A DNA stretch of 45,123 bases from Kiritimatiellia bacterium. Its GTDB lineage: Bacteria; Verrucomicrobiota; Kiritimatiellia; CAIQIC01; Lenti-01. Below the pieces are notes generated by a model. That model was not told the DNA's origin. It searched no databases and was given only the letters and a program-made list of their open reading frames with translations. Positions 1 to 7,404 of this stretch are shown here, piece after piece. Position 1 is the stretch's first letter. Each line of letters opens with the position of its first letter. Where the stretch lies: contig JAFTAH010000046.1 of assembly GCA_017458625.1 (NCBI GenBank), positions 1-45,123 on the forward strand, read 5' to 3'. A program made the translations under genes and the position numbers.

Positions 1-1
1 G

Positions 2-730
2 CCCCAGATCCGCGCCCCCTACCGCCATACCCCCGAATACTACCGCCGCCGCCGCGCCCAAGCCCGCGCCGAGGCCGAATACGTCTGCAAGACCTTCCAC
101 TTCGGCCTCGGCGGCGACCTGGCGACGGCCACGGCCGAACTCGTTGTCGGGGGCGCCTGGATTCTCATCCGCAGCATCTGCCAGCTGGGCATCCATGCCC
201 TCCAGTCGCACCAGGCCAAGCAACGCCGGGCCGCCATGACGCGCCAGATGGCCAAGATCCATCTGCCCACGCCCGACGCGCTGGAAGCCCGCTGGCATCG
301 CACCCGGCGCAAGTCGCTCAAGGAAGCCCTCCGGCTCGGGGCCATGCTCATGCTCATCGCGGACACCACCTCCAACACCATCCAGCTGGACCAGAACGGC
401 AAGCTGGTCGGGCGCGGCACCGGCCTCAAGGGCTGGCTGAAGGCCTATTGTCCCACCATCCCCTATTCGACGGCGACGCGCTACAAGCGTCTGGCCGAAC
501 AACTGCTGCTGCTCCTCTCCATCCGGGGCGAAGGGGCGGGCGCGGCCATGGCCTGGGTGCTACCGGAAGATGCCCTGGCGCAACCTGTCCCCCGCAACCG
601 CCACGGGGAGGCGGCGGCAATCGCCAAGGTCCGGGCCTGCGTGGGCAAGCTACTGGAGTTCCACCCGAGCCAGCGAAGTCTCGGGAAGGTGCTCCGCCGC
701 GAACTCAGGCACGCGGGGAAGATCGGCTAG
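2..730 (+). CDS. DUF3102-like hypothetical protein, 5' end outside the window
   Basis: The frame is open from the first bases to a TAG at 728-730, so the N-terminus lies left of the window; an internal ATG at 236 is not needed as the start. The C-terminal part reads KEALRLGAMLMLIAD, then GLKGWLKAYCP, then STATRYKRLAEQ. This layout (helix, a W-containing segment ending in CP, then an S/T-A-xRYxRLAE helix) resembles DUF3102, a family common on plasmids, phages and other mobile DNA. The upstream part is Arg- and Ala-rich and contains a short hydrophobic stretch (GGAWILIRSICQLGI). Function is unknown; involvement with mobile DNA is an inference from the family only. It converges on hypD. The family match is from motif memory, not a search. 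Confidence 0.6.
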   Translation, partial: PQIRAPYRHTPEYYRRRRAQARAEAEYVCKTFHFGLGGDLATATAELVVGGAWILIRSICQLGIHALQSHQAKQRRAAMTRQMAKIHLPTPDALEARWHRTRRKSLKEALRLGAMLMLIADTTSNTIQLDQNGKLVGRGTGLKGWLKAYCPTIPYSTATRYKRLAEQLLLLLSIRGEGAGAAMAWVLPEDALAQPVPRNRHGEAAAIAKVRACVGKLLEFHPSQRSLGKVLRRELRHAGKIG

Positions 731-742
731 CAGCCAAGCGAT

Positions 743-777
743 CGTGAAAGAAACCCTCGTATTTCACGTAAGCTCAC
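743..777. repeat. Intergenic 16-bp motif copy 1, with hairpin
   Basis: Positions 762-777 (TTTCACGTAAGCTCAC) are the first of five copies of a 16-bp motif with an ACGT core found only in the spacers of the chromosomal part. Here the left half also pairs with 743-749 (CGTGAAA against TTTCACG, 12-nt loop). It lies between two convergent genes, so it may act as a terminator or protein-binding site. The rest of 731-906 shows no gene. Confidence 0.5.
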
Positions 778-906
778 AAGGTTTTCTTGTCCCCCATGGA
801 AGCGCGCAGAACAGAAGCCGCAAGCGCTGCATCCCTACGGCAACACGGGATGGGAAAGCGTTAGACGCCAAGGGGGGCAGGGTTGCCGCGACAGGCGAAA
901 TCGAGT

Positions 907-2025
907 CTACCGACGGCGGTGGAGGTGGAAGGCGGAGCAGGCGCCTTCGGCGGAGACCATGGGGGCGCCCAACGGGGAGAGCGGGGTGCAGTCGCGGCCG
1001 AAATGGGGGCAGTCGGTGGGGAGGGCCAGGCCCATGAGGATCTGGTCGGCGAGACATGAGGAGACCGGCGCGGCGGCGGGGATGGGTTCGGGGTAATCGG
1101 GTGCCGCTTCCGGGAAGCGCCGCCCCGCATCGAGACTGGCGAATTCGACCCGGATGGCGAGGCCTGACGCCGGCAGGAGGCCCAGCCCGCGCCAGTTCTG
1201 GTCGCAGACGGAAAAGGTGTCGTCGATGAGCCGCAGGGCCTCCGGGTTGCCGGCGGGATGGACGGAGGCGGGATAGGCGTTGAAGAGGCCCGCCGGCACC
1301 TCGGGATGGGCCTCGCGCTGGCGCAACAGACGCAGGGCCGCCGCGATGCCCAGCAGGATTTCCTCGGGCGAGAACCCGGTGATGGCGATGGGACGCCCCG
1401 TTTCCGCCGCCAGTTGGCGATAGGGTTCCTCGCCCGTCACGGTGCAGACATGCCCGGCCGCCAGAAAGGCGTCGGGACCGCCGGCCGCGCCTGCGATGCG
1501 CCGGATGGCCGGCGGCAGCAGCACCTGCGAAACGAGGAAGCTGACATTGCCGAGTCCGCGCCGCCGCGCCAGCTGGATGGCCAAGGCGTTGGCGGGGGCC
1601 GTCGTCTCGAAGCCGATGGCCAGAAAGACGACCTCGCGGGTGGGTTCGGCGGCGGCCAAATCCAGCACCTGGAGCGGCGAGGTGACCATCCGCACGTCCG
1701 CCCCGCGCGCCTTGGCGGCAAAGAGGTCGCCGGAACGATCCGAGGGCACGCGCCACAAGTCGCCAAAGGCGCAGAGGGTGACTTCGGGCCGACGGGCCAG
1801 CGCGATGGCGCGGTCGAGATAGCTCCCCGGCGTCACGCAGACGGGACACCCGGGGCCATGCAGCAGGTTGACGCCCGTCGGCAGCAGCGTGTCGAGGCCG
1901 TAGCGCAGGATGGCATGCGTCTGGCCCCCGCAAATCTCCATGAGCCGGACCGGGCGCGAGCCGAGGGCGACGTGCTCGGCACGAATCTCGGCGAGGATGG
2001 CGGCGATGGGGGCGGGAGACGGCAT
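907..2025 (-). CDS. hypD: Hydrogenase maturation factor HypD
   Basis: HypD is the cytosolic iron-sulfur scaffold that, with HypC, carries Fe(CN)2CO to the large subunit of [NiFe]-hydrogenase. The 372 residues match the usual length. Visible motifs: MEICGGQTHAI with Cys32, GPGCPVC with Cys60 and Cys63, GFETTAP, and a C-terminal cysteine set at 324, 339, 346 and 363 ending in MVSAEGAC, the expected [4Fe-4S] ligands and redox cysteines. I chose the ATG at 2025, which gives the normal family length; an in-frame TTG at 2064 would add 13 unneeded residues. No clear Shine-Dalgarno precedes the ATG. It is divergent from ftsH. No hypC, hypE, hypF or hydrogenase gene is in the window, so HypD is locally an orphan. 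Confidence 0.95.
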   Translation of the reverse strand: MPSPAPIAAILAEIRAEHVALGSRPVRLMEICGGQTHAILRYGLDTLLPTGVNLLHGPGCPVCVTPGSYLDRAIALARRPEVTLCAFGDLWRVPSDRSGDLFAAKARGADVRMVTSPLQVLDLAAAEPTREVVFLAIGFETTAPANALAIQLARRRGLGNVSFLVSQVLLPPAIRRIAGAAGGPDAFLAAGHVCTVTGEEPYRQLAAETGRPIAITGFSPEEILLGIAAALRLLRQREAHPEVPAGLFNAYPASVHPAGNPEALRLIDDTFSVCDQNWRGLGLLPASGLAIRVEFASLDAGRRFPEAAPDYPEPIPAAAPVSSCLADQILMGLALPTDCPHFGRDCTPLSPLGAPMVSAEGACSAFHLHRRR

Positions 2026-2125
2026 GGCGAGGAGGAAGGTAGCGCGCCCGCGCGTCCGGGGCAAGCCGGTTTCGCCAACGGAACGAACGTATGCGCACCG
2101 CCGTCGCGCAGGCGTTTTCCTTTGC

Positions 2126-2154
2126 TTGCCCCGGGGGGTAGGGGGTGGTAGGAT
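2126..2154 (+). promoter_or_regulatory. Candidate promoter for ftsH
   Basis: TTGCCC (2126-2131) and TAGGAT (2149-2154) are separated by exactly 17 bp, with four of six matches to each sigma-70 hexamer, 41 bp upstream of the chosen ftsH ATG. It is the best candidate I see in the hypD-ftsH divergent spacer. It is weak and GC-rich, so it remains a prediction. Confidence 0.35.
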
Positions 2155-2195
2155 GCGCGCGCAACCCGTTCAGCAACCATAGGATTTCCGCCGAC

Positions 2196-4253
2196 ATGAG
2201 CCAGCAGCCCCAGAACCAGAACTCGTCCACCCCCCAGCGTCCGGGCCGTCCGGGAAGAGCCCTCGCGGTCTGGATAATCCTGCTGCTGGCCCTCATGGGC
2301 TTCTGGCAGCTCGCCATGCAGCGCGGCGGCGGCGATGGAGAATTGACCTACACCGAATTCCTCGAAAAGGTCAATCAGAAGGTGGTCCAGTCCGTTGTGC
2401 TGCATCCCGCCGGAGATGGCGAGGCCGGCTCCATCACGGGCGAACTCAGCGAAATCGATGCGGGCGGCAATGTCCGTTCCTTCCGCGTGGTCACCATCAT
2501 CTCGCCGGAGCTGGTCCAGCAGCTGACCGAGGCGAAGGTCCCCTTCAAGTTCGAGGCCCCGAACACACTGCTCTGGTCGATCCTGGGCCAAGGCTTGAGT
2601 CTGCTGCTCTTCTTCCTGCTCTTCTACTTCCTCTTCTATCGCCGTCTGGGTGCCGGCGGCCCGGGCGGGGCGCTGAGCTTCGGCAAGTCGCGCGCGCGCC
2701 TCATGAGCCAGGACTCCAAGAAGGTCACGTTCAAGGACGTCGCCGGCGTGGAGGAGGCGAAGGAGGAGGTGCAGGAGATCATCGAATACCTCAAGGACCC
2801 CAAGAAGTTCCAGCGCCTGGGCGGCCGCATTCCCAAGGGCGTGCTGCTCGTCGGGCCTCCCGGCACCGGCAAGACGCTCATCGCGCGTGCCATCGCGGGC
2901 GAGGCGAACGTGCCGTTCTTCTCGATTTCGGGCAGCGACTTCGTGGAGATGTTCGTGGGCGTCGGGGCCAGCCGCGTCCGCGACATGTTCGACCAGGGCA
3001 AGAAGAACGCCCCCTGCATCATGTTCATCGACGAGATCGATGCCGTCGGCCGCTCGCGCTTTTCCGGCATCGGCGGCGGGCACGACGAGCGCGAGCAGAC
3101 CCTCAACGCGCTCCTGGTCGAGATGGACGGCTTCGACGCCCAGGAGGGCATCATCATCATCGCGGCCACCAACCGCCCCGATGTCCTGGACCCGGCGCTG
3201 CTCCGGCCGGGCCGCTTCGACCGCCAGATCGTCGTCGACCTCCCCACCCTCGACGGCCGCGAAGCCATCCTGAAGATTCACGCGCGCAAGGTCAAGCTGG
3301 ATGCCGCCGTCGACCTGCGTCGGACCGCGCGCGGCACGCCGGGCTTCTCCGGCGCGGACCTCGCCAACTTGGTCAACGAGGCCGCCCTGGCGGCCGCCCG
3401 CCGCGGCGCCCAGGCCATCACCGACGCCGACCTCGAGGAGGCCCGCGACAAGGTGCGCTGGGGCCGCGAACGCCGCTCCCATATGCTCGACGACGCCGAA
3501 AAGAAGATGACCGCCTACCACGAGACCGGCCACGCCCTCTGCATCGCCCTCTCCAAGGGGACCGAGCCCCTCCACAAGGTCACCATCATCCCGCGCGGAC
3601 GCTCCCTGGGCGCGACGTTCCAGCTCCCGACGAAGGACCGCTACACGGAGGGCCGGAAGCAACTGCTGGCGGAAATCGTCGGCACGATGGGCGGCCGCGC
3701 GGCGGAGGAGCTCTGCTTCGATGACATTACCACCGGCGCCTCCAGCGACATCCAGCACGCCACCCACCTCGCCCGCCAGATGGTGACCCAGTGGGGCATG
3801 AGCGAGAAGCTCGGCCCGCAGTTCCTGGGCGAGCGCGAGGAGCTGCTCTTCATGGGCCGCGGCGTGAACCGCAGCCAAGACGTCTCCGAGGCCACCAGCC
3901 AGCTAATCGACGCCGAGGTCAAGCGCATCATCGACGAATGCTACGCCCGCGCCCTGGAACTGCTCCGCACGCACCGGAAGGAACTCGACCAGATCGCGAA
4001 CCTCCTCATCGAAAAGGAGACGCTCGAGGGCGAAGATGTCCTCGACCTGCTCCACCATGGGCGCATCCTGACGCCCACCGAACGCGATGCCGACAAGGCC
4101 AACGCCCCGGCGGCCCCGGCCCCGGCCGCCCCCACGCCCGCCGCCGATGCGCCCCCTGCGGCCAACGGACCCGAGATGTCGCCCGCCCCAGGCGGCGAGT
4201 CGCCCCCGCCGCTTCCGCCCGACGCCACGCCCAAGCCGCCCACCGAGGCCTGA
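2196..4253 (+). CDS. ftsH: ATP-dependent zinc metalloprotease FtsH
   Basis: FtsH is a hexameric inner-membrane protease that unfolds and degrades membrane and regulatory proteins. The 685 residues show two N-terminal membrane segments (about 22-41 and 120-150) around a short periplasmic domain. The AAA module follows: Walker A GPPGTGKT near 220, Walker B MFIDEIDA, and the second region of homology [20 protein letters not shown]. The peptidase domain has HETGH with the first zinc histidine at 442; the usual form is HEAGH, and HETGH keeps the HExxH pattern. The Asp in SSDIQHAT is the expected third ligand. The C-terminal ~60 residues are Ala/Pro-rich and probably disordered. I chose ATG 2196, preceded by AGGA at 2181; a GTG at 2145 is in frame but would put 17 odd residues before the membrane anchor. 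The kinase gene starts 64 bp downstream. Confidence 0.97.
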   Translation: MSQQPQNQNSSTPQRPGRPGRALAVWIILLLALMGFWQLAMQRGGGDGELTYTEFLEKVNQKVVQSVVLHPAGDGEAGSITGELSEIDAGGNVRSFRVVTIISPELVQQLTEAKVPFKFEAPNTLLWSILGQGLSLLLFFLLFYFLFYRRLGAGGPGGALSFGKSRARLMSQDSKKVTFKDVAGVEEAKEEVQEIIEYLKDPKKFQRLGGRIPKGVLLVGPPGTGKTLIARAIAGEANVPFFSISGSDFVEMFVGVGASRVRDMFDQGKKNAPCIMFIDEIDAVGRSRFSGIGGGHDEREQTLNALLVEMDGFDAQEGIIIIAATNRPDVLDPALLRPGRFDRQIVVDLPTLDGREAILKIHARKVKLDAAVDLRRTARGTPGFSGADLANLVNEAALAAARRGAQAITDADLEEARDKVRWGRERRSHMLDDAEKKMTAYHETGHALCIALSKGTEPLHKVTIIPRGRSLGATFQLPTKDRYTEGRKQLLAEIVGTMGGRAAEELCFDDITTGASSDIQHATHLARQMVTQWGMSEKLGPQFLGEREELLFMGRGVNRSQDVSEATSQLIDAEVKRIIDECYARALELLRTHRKELDQIANLLIEKETLEGEDVLDLLHHGRILTPTERDADKANAPAAPAPAAPTPAADAPPAANGPEMSPAPGGESPPPLPPDATPKPPTEA

Positions 4254-4317
4254 CGCCGGACTCGTCTCCCGGCCTGGTTGGACGTAGACTCAAGTTGGAA
4301 CAAACCGCGACTTTCCC

Positions 4318-5562
4318 ATGCGAGGCCCTTTCTGGCATAAGCTCATCGAGCGGCTCGACCGCCTGGATGCCGCCAGCGTCCAGTCCCTCGTCGAGCGCCT
4401 GGTTTCGTCCCACGGCATCCTGGAAACCGTCTTCCATGCGCTGCGCGAAGGGGTGCTGGTGCTGGATGCCGACGCCCGCATCGCCTATGCCAACCACGCG
4501 GCCGCCCGCCTGCTCAACGTGCCGGAAGGCACGCTCGACGGCCAGCCTGCCGCCACCTACCTCCCTGCCATCGACTGGACTGGCTGGCTCGCCGCCGCCG
4601 CCACCGCGCCCGAGGACACGGCGCCGTCGACGCCCGGCGGTGCGTCCGCCTTGCCCCCGCCCGTCGCCACCAGCCGCGAGCTCGAGGTGATCCTGGACGG
4701 CGTGGTCGGCCGCCACCTGGCCCTGTACGCCGTGCCCCTCGACGCCGAGGGCGACGAGGCCCTGCCGCCCAGCACCCGCGCCGTCGCCATCTTGCGCGAT
4801 GTCACTGGCGAGCGCGCCAACACCGCCGAACGCGTCGAGTCCGAGCGCCTCAACGCGCTGCTCCTCCTGTCCGCCGAGCTGGCTCACGAGATCGGCAATC
4901 CCCTCAACTCCATGGGCATCCATCTCCAGCTCCTCGAACGCGAGATTCGCCACCTCCCCGAGTCCGACCGCGCCCCCCTCGCCGAACTCCTCTCCGTCGC
5001 CACCACCGAAACCCACCGCCTCGAAGACATCCTCTCCCAGTTTTTGCGCGCCATCCGCTCCTCTGCCCCCGCCTTCCAGAAGGTGTCCCTCCCCGCCGTC
5101 GTCCGCGAAACGCTCGCCCCCCTCGACGCCGAAATCCGCAACCGCCGCATCGCCGTCGATCTCACGCCCCCACCCGACGACTTCCCCCGCGCCTGGCTTG
5201 ACAAGCTACAGGCGGGACAGGCCTGCTTCAACGTCATCCGCAACGCCATCCAGGCCATGCAGGACGGCGGCGTCCTGAAAATCGCCTTCTCGGCCACGGA
5301 CCGCTTTGTCTCGGTCTCCTTCCTGGACACCGGCGGCGGCATTTCCCCCGAGCGCATGAACCACCTCTTCGAGCCCTTCCAGTCCTCCAAGGCCAACGGC
5401 ACGGGCCTCGGTCTGCTCGTCGTCCAGCGCATCTTGCGCGACCACGGGGGCTCCGTCGACGTCGACAGCCTCCGGACCGGCACCCGCATCCAGCTGAACT
5501 TCCTCCGCGAGGACGCCCGCCTCCGCCTCCTGCCCCCCGCCCCGGCTAGCACCCCGGAGTAG
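4318..5562 (+). CDS. Soluble PAS-type sensor histidine kinase, NtrB-like
   Basis: 414 residues with no membrane segment, so a cytosolic sensor. A PAS-like domain covers about 35-165 (GILETVFHALREGVLVLDAD, then YANHAAARLLNVPEGTLDGQ), interrupted by an Ala/Pro-rich stretch near 97-125. The dimerisation and phosphoacceptor domain has ELAHEIGNPLNS with the phosphorylated His at 190. The ATPase domain shows the N box NVIRNAIQAM near 305, DTGGGIS near 337 and GTGLGL near 361. Order and motifs resemble NtrB/AtoS-type kinases that pair with sigma-54 activators. No response regulator is next to it, so partner and signal are unknown. It follows ftsH by 64 bp without an obvious terminator, so co-transcription is possible. 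Confidence 0.9.
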   Translation: MRGPFWHKLIERLDRLDAASVQSLVERLVSSHGILETVFHALREGVLVLDADARIAYANHAAARLLNVPEGTLDGQPAATYLPAIDWTGWLAAAATAPEDTAPSTPGGASALPPPVATSRELEVILDGVVGRHLALYAVPLDAEGDEALPPSTRAVAILRDVTGERANTAERVESERLNALLLLSAELAHEIGNPLNSMGIHLQLLEREIRHLPESDRAPLAELLSVATTETHRLEDILSQFLRAIRSSAPAFQKVSLPAVVRETLAPLDAEIRNRRIAVDLTPPPDDFPRAWLDKLQAGQACFNVIRNAIQAMQDGGVLKIAFSATDRFVSVSFLDTGGGISPERMNHLFEPFQSSKANGTGLGLLVVQRILRDHGGSVDVDSLRTGTRIQLNFLREDARLRLLPPAPASTPE

Positions 5563-5670
5563 GGCCTGCGGCGGGCTCAATGCGAGGGGGAACATGGCGG
5601 GCACCCGGGGGCACCTGGGAGACGCCGGGGCAACGTGAGCAAGAAGCCAAACCCAGCCTAAAAGCCTTGT

Positions 5671-5686
5671 TTTTACGTAAACTCAC
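5671..5686. repeat. Intergenic 16-bp motif copy 2
   Basis: TTTTACGTAAACTCAC, followed by CGTTTGGAGGGGCGG. The centre TTTTACGTAAA is nearly a perfect palindrome. It lies 108 bp after the kinase stop codon. The flanks resemble copies 3 to 5: an AAAGCC-like lead and a TTTGG-plus-G-run tail. Confidence 0.55.
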
Positions 5687-5835
5687 ATCCGTTTGGAGGG
5701 GCGGAAATGAGTCATGGCGAGCGGGACGGCGGAGGACAGGGAGGCAACCGAGGGGGAGGCGGGGTGCGATGGCCCCGCAGGACGAAGGGACGACGGCGAA
5801 GGGGGGCAAAAGATGGAGGACGCAAAAGGACGGGA

Positions 5836-6010
5836 AAAGGCGAACATGCCAATGATTGACGTGAAATCACGGCGATTTGGGGGCAGGTTGTGCCCCACTG
5901 GGAAGCAGGGGACGGCGTACAAGCGGGGCAAGGGGAGGCACCGGCGGGGGCACCGTTGCGACAACGGGGGCTGCGGTTGTTTCGTGACGAGGGGGACGGG
6001 AGGGAGAGGA
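5836..6010. repeat. Long intergenic repeat, copy A (contains motif copy 3)
   Basis: This segment aligns along its length with copy B (7060-7225). Shared landmarks, in order: GCCAATG, the 16-bp motif (5855-5870), GGCG-TTTGGGG, GCCCCAC, GAAGCAGGG, GGGGCAAGGGGA, a hairpin-like stretch around CACCGGCGGGGGCACCG, and GTTTCGTG. Small frames such as 5714-6022 run through it but do not match copy B as protein, so I treat it as non-coding. The hairpin in this copy is imperfect, while in copy B it is perfect. Together with the REP hairpins and leader it fills the 5563-6345 gap. Confidence 0.65.
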
Positions 6011-6024
6011 GGAAGGAGCTAGAG

Positions 6025-6110
6025 CATTTTGCGAAAATGTGTGGCCGCAAGGTTCGGAGGTGCGACATCCTGTCGCGCCCAAATTAATTGCGCGGCTGGA
6101 AGCCGCACCT
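6025..6110. repeat. REP-like hairpin cluster
   Basis: Two short GC-rich hairpins lie head to head. The first is GGTGCGACA-TCC-TGTCGCGCC (6059-6079, 9-bp stem with one G-U). The second is GCGCGGCT-GGA-AGCCGCAC (6090-6108, one mismatch). The outer ends AGGTGCG (6058-6064) and CGCACCT (6104-6110) also pair, making one larger cruciform. A third small hairpin, CATTTT-GCG-AAAATG, precedes them at 6025-6039. The paired, inverted arrangement resembles bacterial REP/BIME elements. No REP transposase is visible here. Confidence 0.55.
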
Positions 6111-6147
6111 CAGGAAGCCGCCCGCCCAATGGCTACAGTAATTTGAA

Positions 6148-6165
6148 AACCGCTCTAGAGTGGTT
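6148..6165. promoter_or_regulatory. 18-bp palindrome, possible operator
   Basis: AACCGCTCTAGAGTGGTT is a dyad with a single mismatched pair, centred on CTCTAGAG. It lies about 180 bp upstream of the exported-protein start. Its symmetry and position suit a dimeric regulator, but I see no good promoter hexamers beside it. Confidence 0.3.
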
Positions 6166-6270
6166 CCATGAACAGTATAGCCAAACGGACGCAATGAATT
6201 GTTGCGCCTCCCGGCTTTACATGTCTGTCCCCACGCCCTATCATTTGCCTTGGTTCCTCTGGGGCGATGG

Positions 6271-6292
6271 CCATTGGCGTTTTTCGCCATGG
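6271..6292 (+). promoter_or_regulatory. Leader hairpin upstream of the surface-protein gene
   Basis: CCAT-T-GGCG, loop TTTTT, CGCC-ATGG: an 8-bp stem with one bulged T, ending 53 bp before the ATG at 6346. It could be an mRNA-stabilising 5' structure. No known riboswitch is recognised. Confidence 0.3.
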
Positions 6293-6345
6293 CTCATTTG
6301 CCCCGCCGCACCTCCATCGCAACCAGCCAACAAGGATCAAAACTC

Positions 6346-6921
6346 ATGACGAAAATCACGAAACTTTGCGCACTGGCACTGCTCTCCGCCGCCCTGCTGC
6401 CCGCGACGGCCTCCTTCGCGGGGGCCCCCCTCCAGTTGAGTCTCTGGGCGCCTCGGGCGCAGCTCGTTTCGGCCCTCCAAGGAGTGACAGGCCTTCGTCT
6501 CGCAATCTACGGCAAAAATTCCTATCTGAAAGGCCTCGACATTGGCGGTGTCCTTCAGACCGGCACCGATGAGGGTGGCATTGTCCTGGGCCTCTATGAC
6601 AAGATTGGCGGCGACCTGACCGGCGCGTCGTTCGGCCTTGTTTCCGATGTTGGCGGCGACACCCTCGGGATCACTGCCGCGTTTATTGATCTGCACGGCG
6701 GCGACCTCGATGGACTGACCTTTGGCCTCTATTCCAGCGTGGGCGGCACCGTGACCGGGCTCCAGGCGGGGATGGTCAACCGTGCCTCGTGCCTCCACGG
6801 CATCCAGTTCGGACTGTTCAACTTCGCCTACGCCGGAAAAGGTCTCCAGGTTGGGCTACTCAACTACTTTGATACCAGCGTAGTCTACGATTGGCTCCCG
6901 CTGGTGAACGTTGCCTTCTAA
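6346..6921 (+). CDS. Exported LA_2272-like surface repeat protein
   Basis: 191 residues. The start is the ATG at 6346, preceded by AAGGA at 6332-6336; the longer in-frame start at 6199 would bury the signal peptide. Residues 1-25 are a classical signal peptide (MTKITK, then LCALALLSAALLP, cleavage after ASFA). The mature part is Gly-rich with recurring units such as GGDLTGASFGLVSDVGG, GGDLDGLTFGLYSSVGG and GLQAGMVNRA, ending GLQVGLLNY and WLPLVNVAF. This pattern resembles the LA_2272 surface-repeat family, probably a small beta-structured envelope protein. Role unknown. The gene stands alone between repeat-rich spacers. Confidence 0.7.
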   Translation: MTKITKLCALALLSAALLPATASFAGAPLQLSLWAPRAQLVSALQGVTGLRLAIYGKNSYLKGLDIGGVLQTGTDEGGIVLGLYDKIGGDLTGASFGLVSDVGGDTLGITAAFIDLHGGDLDGLTFGLYSSVGGTVTGLQAGMVNRASCLHGIQFGLFNFAYAGKGLQVGLLNYFDTSVVYDWLPLVNVAF

Positions 6922-6945
6922 CGGCCTCTGCACCACAATCCCCAG

Positions 6946-6974
6946 CCCTGCGTTTTCTTGCGCAGGGATTGTTT
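6946..6974 (+). terminator. Terminator of the surface-protein gene
   Basis: CCCTGCG (6946-6952), 8-nt loop TTTTCTTG, CGCAGGG (6961-6967), then ATTGTTT. A perfect 7-bp stem followed by a T-rich tract 25 bp after the stop codon fits a rho-independent terminator with a short T-run. Confidence 0.65.
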
Positions 6975-7059
6975 GTGGCTGGCCGGCATGCTCGGGCTTG
7001 CTGCGCGGGAGGGAAGAGGACAATGGGGAAGATGGAGGCATTGAGAGTGCCGAAAAGGA

Positions 7060-7225
7060 GAAAATGAAAAAAGCCAATGTTTGACGTAAAATCGCGGCGG
7101 TTTGGGGACGGATTTGCCCCACGAGGAAGCAGGGACGGAGAACAGGCGAGGCAAGGGGAAGCAACGGCGGGGACGCCGTTGCTACAACGCGGACTGCGAG
7201 TGTTTCGTGGCAGGGGGAGAGGGAC
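7060..7225. repeat. Long intergenic repeat, copy B (contains motif copy 4)
   Basis: Second copy of the repeat at 5836-6010, in the same orientation. It contains the 16-bp motif as TTTGACGTAAAATCGC (7080-7095). Inside is a perfect hairpin: GCAACGGCG (7161-7169), loop GGGA, CGCCGTTGC (7174-7182). The two copies bracket the surface-protein gene. Nothing in 6975-7404 looks coding. Confidence 0.65.
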
Positions 7226-7319
7226 GGGCGACAGAAGGGGACGGTGGCGGACATAGAGGCAAGCCCGCCCAGCAGGGACGGAGAAGGAACGCACAAGGAA
7301 AAAGCCGCAAAACTGGCTG

Positions 7320-7335
7320 TTTTACGTGAAAACAC
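7320..7335. repeat. Intergenic 16-bp motif copy 5
   Basis: TTTTACGTGAAAACAC, followed by GCGAATTGGGAGGGG. It lies 70 bp downstream of the end of the leftward operon (stop at 7405) and may mark its 3' end. Confidence 0.5.
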
Positions 7336-7404
7336 GCGAATTGGGAGGGGTGGGAAAGCGAAAAAAGGGGGGCGGACGACGGGCGGAACCGGAGGGGGCA
7401 GGAG

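Noticed and set aside
1833..3878. 681-residue frame antisense to ftsH
   Set aside because: ftsH is unambiguous on the plus strand. The antisense product has no motif and runs into hypD in another frame.
5714..6022. Small frames in the spacers (also 7102-7329)
   Set aside because: They run through the repeat copies, but the protein sequences do not stay aligned between copies, so the conservation is at DNA level.
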